Assembly (NCBI GenBank): GCA_023434145.1
Contig: JAEYTI010000135.1
Location: 1-21,443 of the forward strand
Length of the DNA: 21,443 bases
Direction of reading: 5' to 3'
Origin: Chloroflexota bacterium
GTDB taxonomy: Bacteria; Chloroflexota; Anaerolineae; Anaerolineales; Anaerolineaceae
Under the pieces are notes generated by a model, which worked only from the letters and a program-made list of their open reading frames with translations, made no database searches and was not told the origin of the DNA. A program made the translations under genes and the position numbers. Positions 21,325 to 21,443 of the stretch are shown one piece after another. The number at the start of each line of letters is the position of its first letter. Position 1 is the first letter of the stretch.

Positions 21325-21443
21325 TACCCAAGGGCGTTGATGGAGGAAGCGAGGACAAACAGCCCCACTTTCAACTCAAAGCCCTGAGCAGTGACAGAAT
21401 GAATGTGTTTTGGCAACAAGCGCTCAATCATGCTGCCAGCCGT
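21324..21443 (-). mobile_element. C-terminal end of a probable transposase (IS982-like), cut by the window edge
   Basis: The minus strand reads TAGSMIERLLPKHIHSVTAQ then GFELKVGLFVLASSINALG and a TAG stop at 21324-21326. The pattern I(E)xxxxxxPKHIHAVTxxGFELKVxLFxxA is one I associate with the C-terminus of DDE transposases of the IS982 type. This is recall and not a database match. The catalytic core would lie beyond 21443. It converges on sucD with about 27 nt between stops. Whether the element is intact cannot be judged from here. Confidence 0.5.

Noticed and set aside
1..21443. CRISPR arrays, tRNA or rRNA genes, prophage genes
   Set aside because: I saw no regularly spaced direct repeats, no tRNA-like cloverleaf with a CCA end, no rRNA segments and no phage structural genes. 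Absence was judged by eye only.

Overview
The window looks like a chromosomal segment of a Chloroflexota bacterium, most likely Anaerolineae-like. This is inferred from the gene mix and not proven. The evidence is a Tad/Flp pilus module with a CpaE-type response-regulator/ATPase fusion and no secretin gene, an SPFH protein paired with a small helical protein, a HAD-DinB fusion, and a GC-rich genome carrying CCTCACCCCCGGCCCCTCTCC-type palindromic repeats. Lack of a secretin would fit a one-membrane envelope, but only this window is visible.

Layout, left to right. (1) 1-1440 is visibly AT-richer than the rest. It holds a plus-strand orphan hypothetical and a calcineurin-like metallophosphoesterase. 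(2) 1497-3610 is GC-rich and holds a plus-strand AMP-binding acyl-CoA ligase, a nested inverted-repeat element, and a 66-aa two-helix membrane protein with an apparently leaderless promoter. A bidirectional terminator separates this from minus-strand genes. (3) 3675-16490 is entirely minus strand. In transcription order it runs: Flp pilin (48 aa), CpaB/RcpC-like SAF protein, CpaE-like receiver-ATPase, CpaF/TadA ATPase, TadB, TadC, ComF, ribosome hibernation factor HPF, elongation factor P, a Cys-rich small protein, a HAD-DinB fusion, and FtsH. (4) 16898-19063 is plus strand: a helical protein and an SPFH protein with a C-terminal excisionase-type HTH as a two-gene operon, a terminator, then a 100-aa conserved hypothetical closed by a strong hairpin. 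(5) 19292-21296 is sucC-sucD (succinate-CoA ligase). The right edge cuts through what looks like the C-terminus of a transposase on the minus strand.

The pilus genes form a compact envelope-spanning machine. The pilin is made from its own strong promoter and followed by a very long 3' hairpin. CpaB has a separate promoter, and cpaE-cpaF-tadB-tadC supply localisation, ATPase and membrane platform. No prepilin peptidase or TadE/F minor pilins are present, so they must be encoded elsewhere. Downstream genes (comF, hpf, efp, ftsH) concern DNA uptake, translation and membrane proteostasis.

The most notable points are the HAD-DinB fusion, the SPFH-HTH fusion with its helical partner, the pilin locus architecture, an arginine-type EF-P without a visible modification enzyme, the intact receiver plus altered Walker A of the CpaE-like protein, and several strong unexplained inverted repeats.
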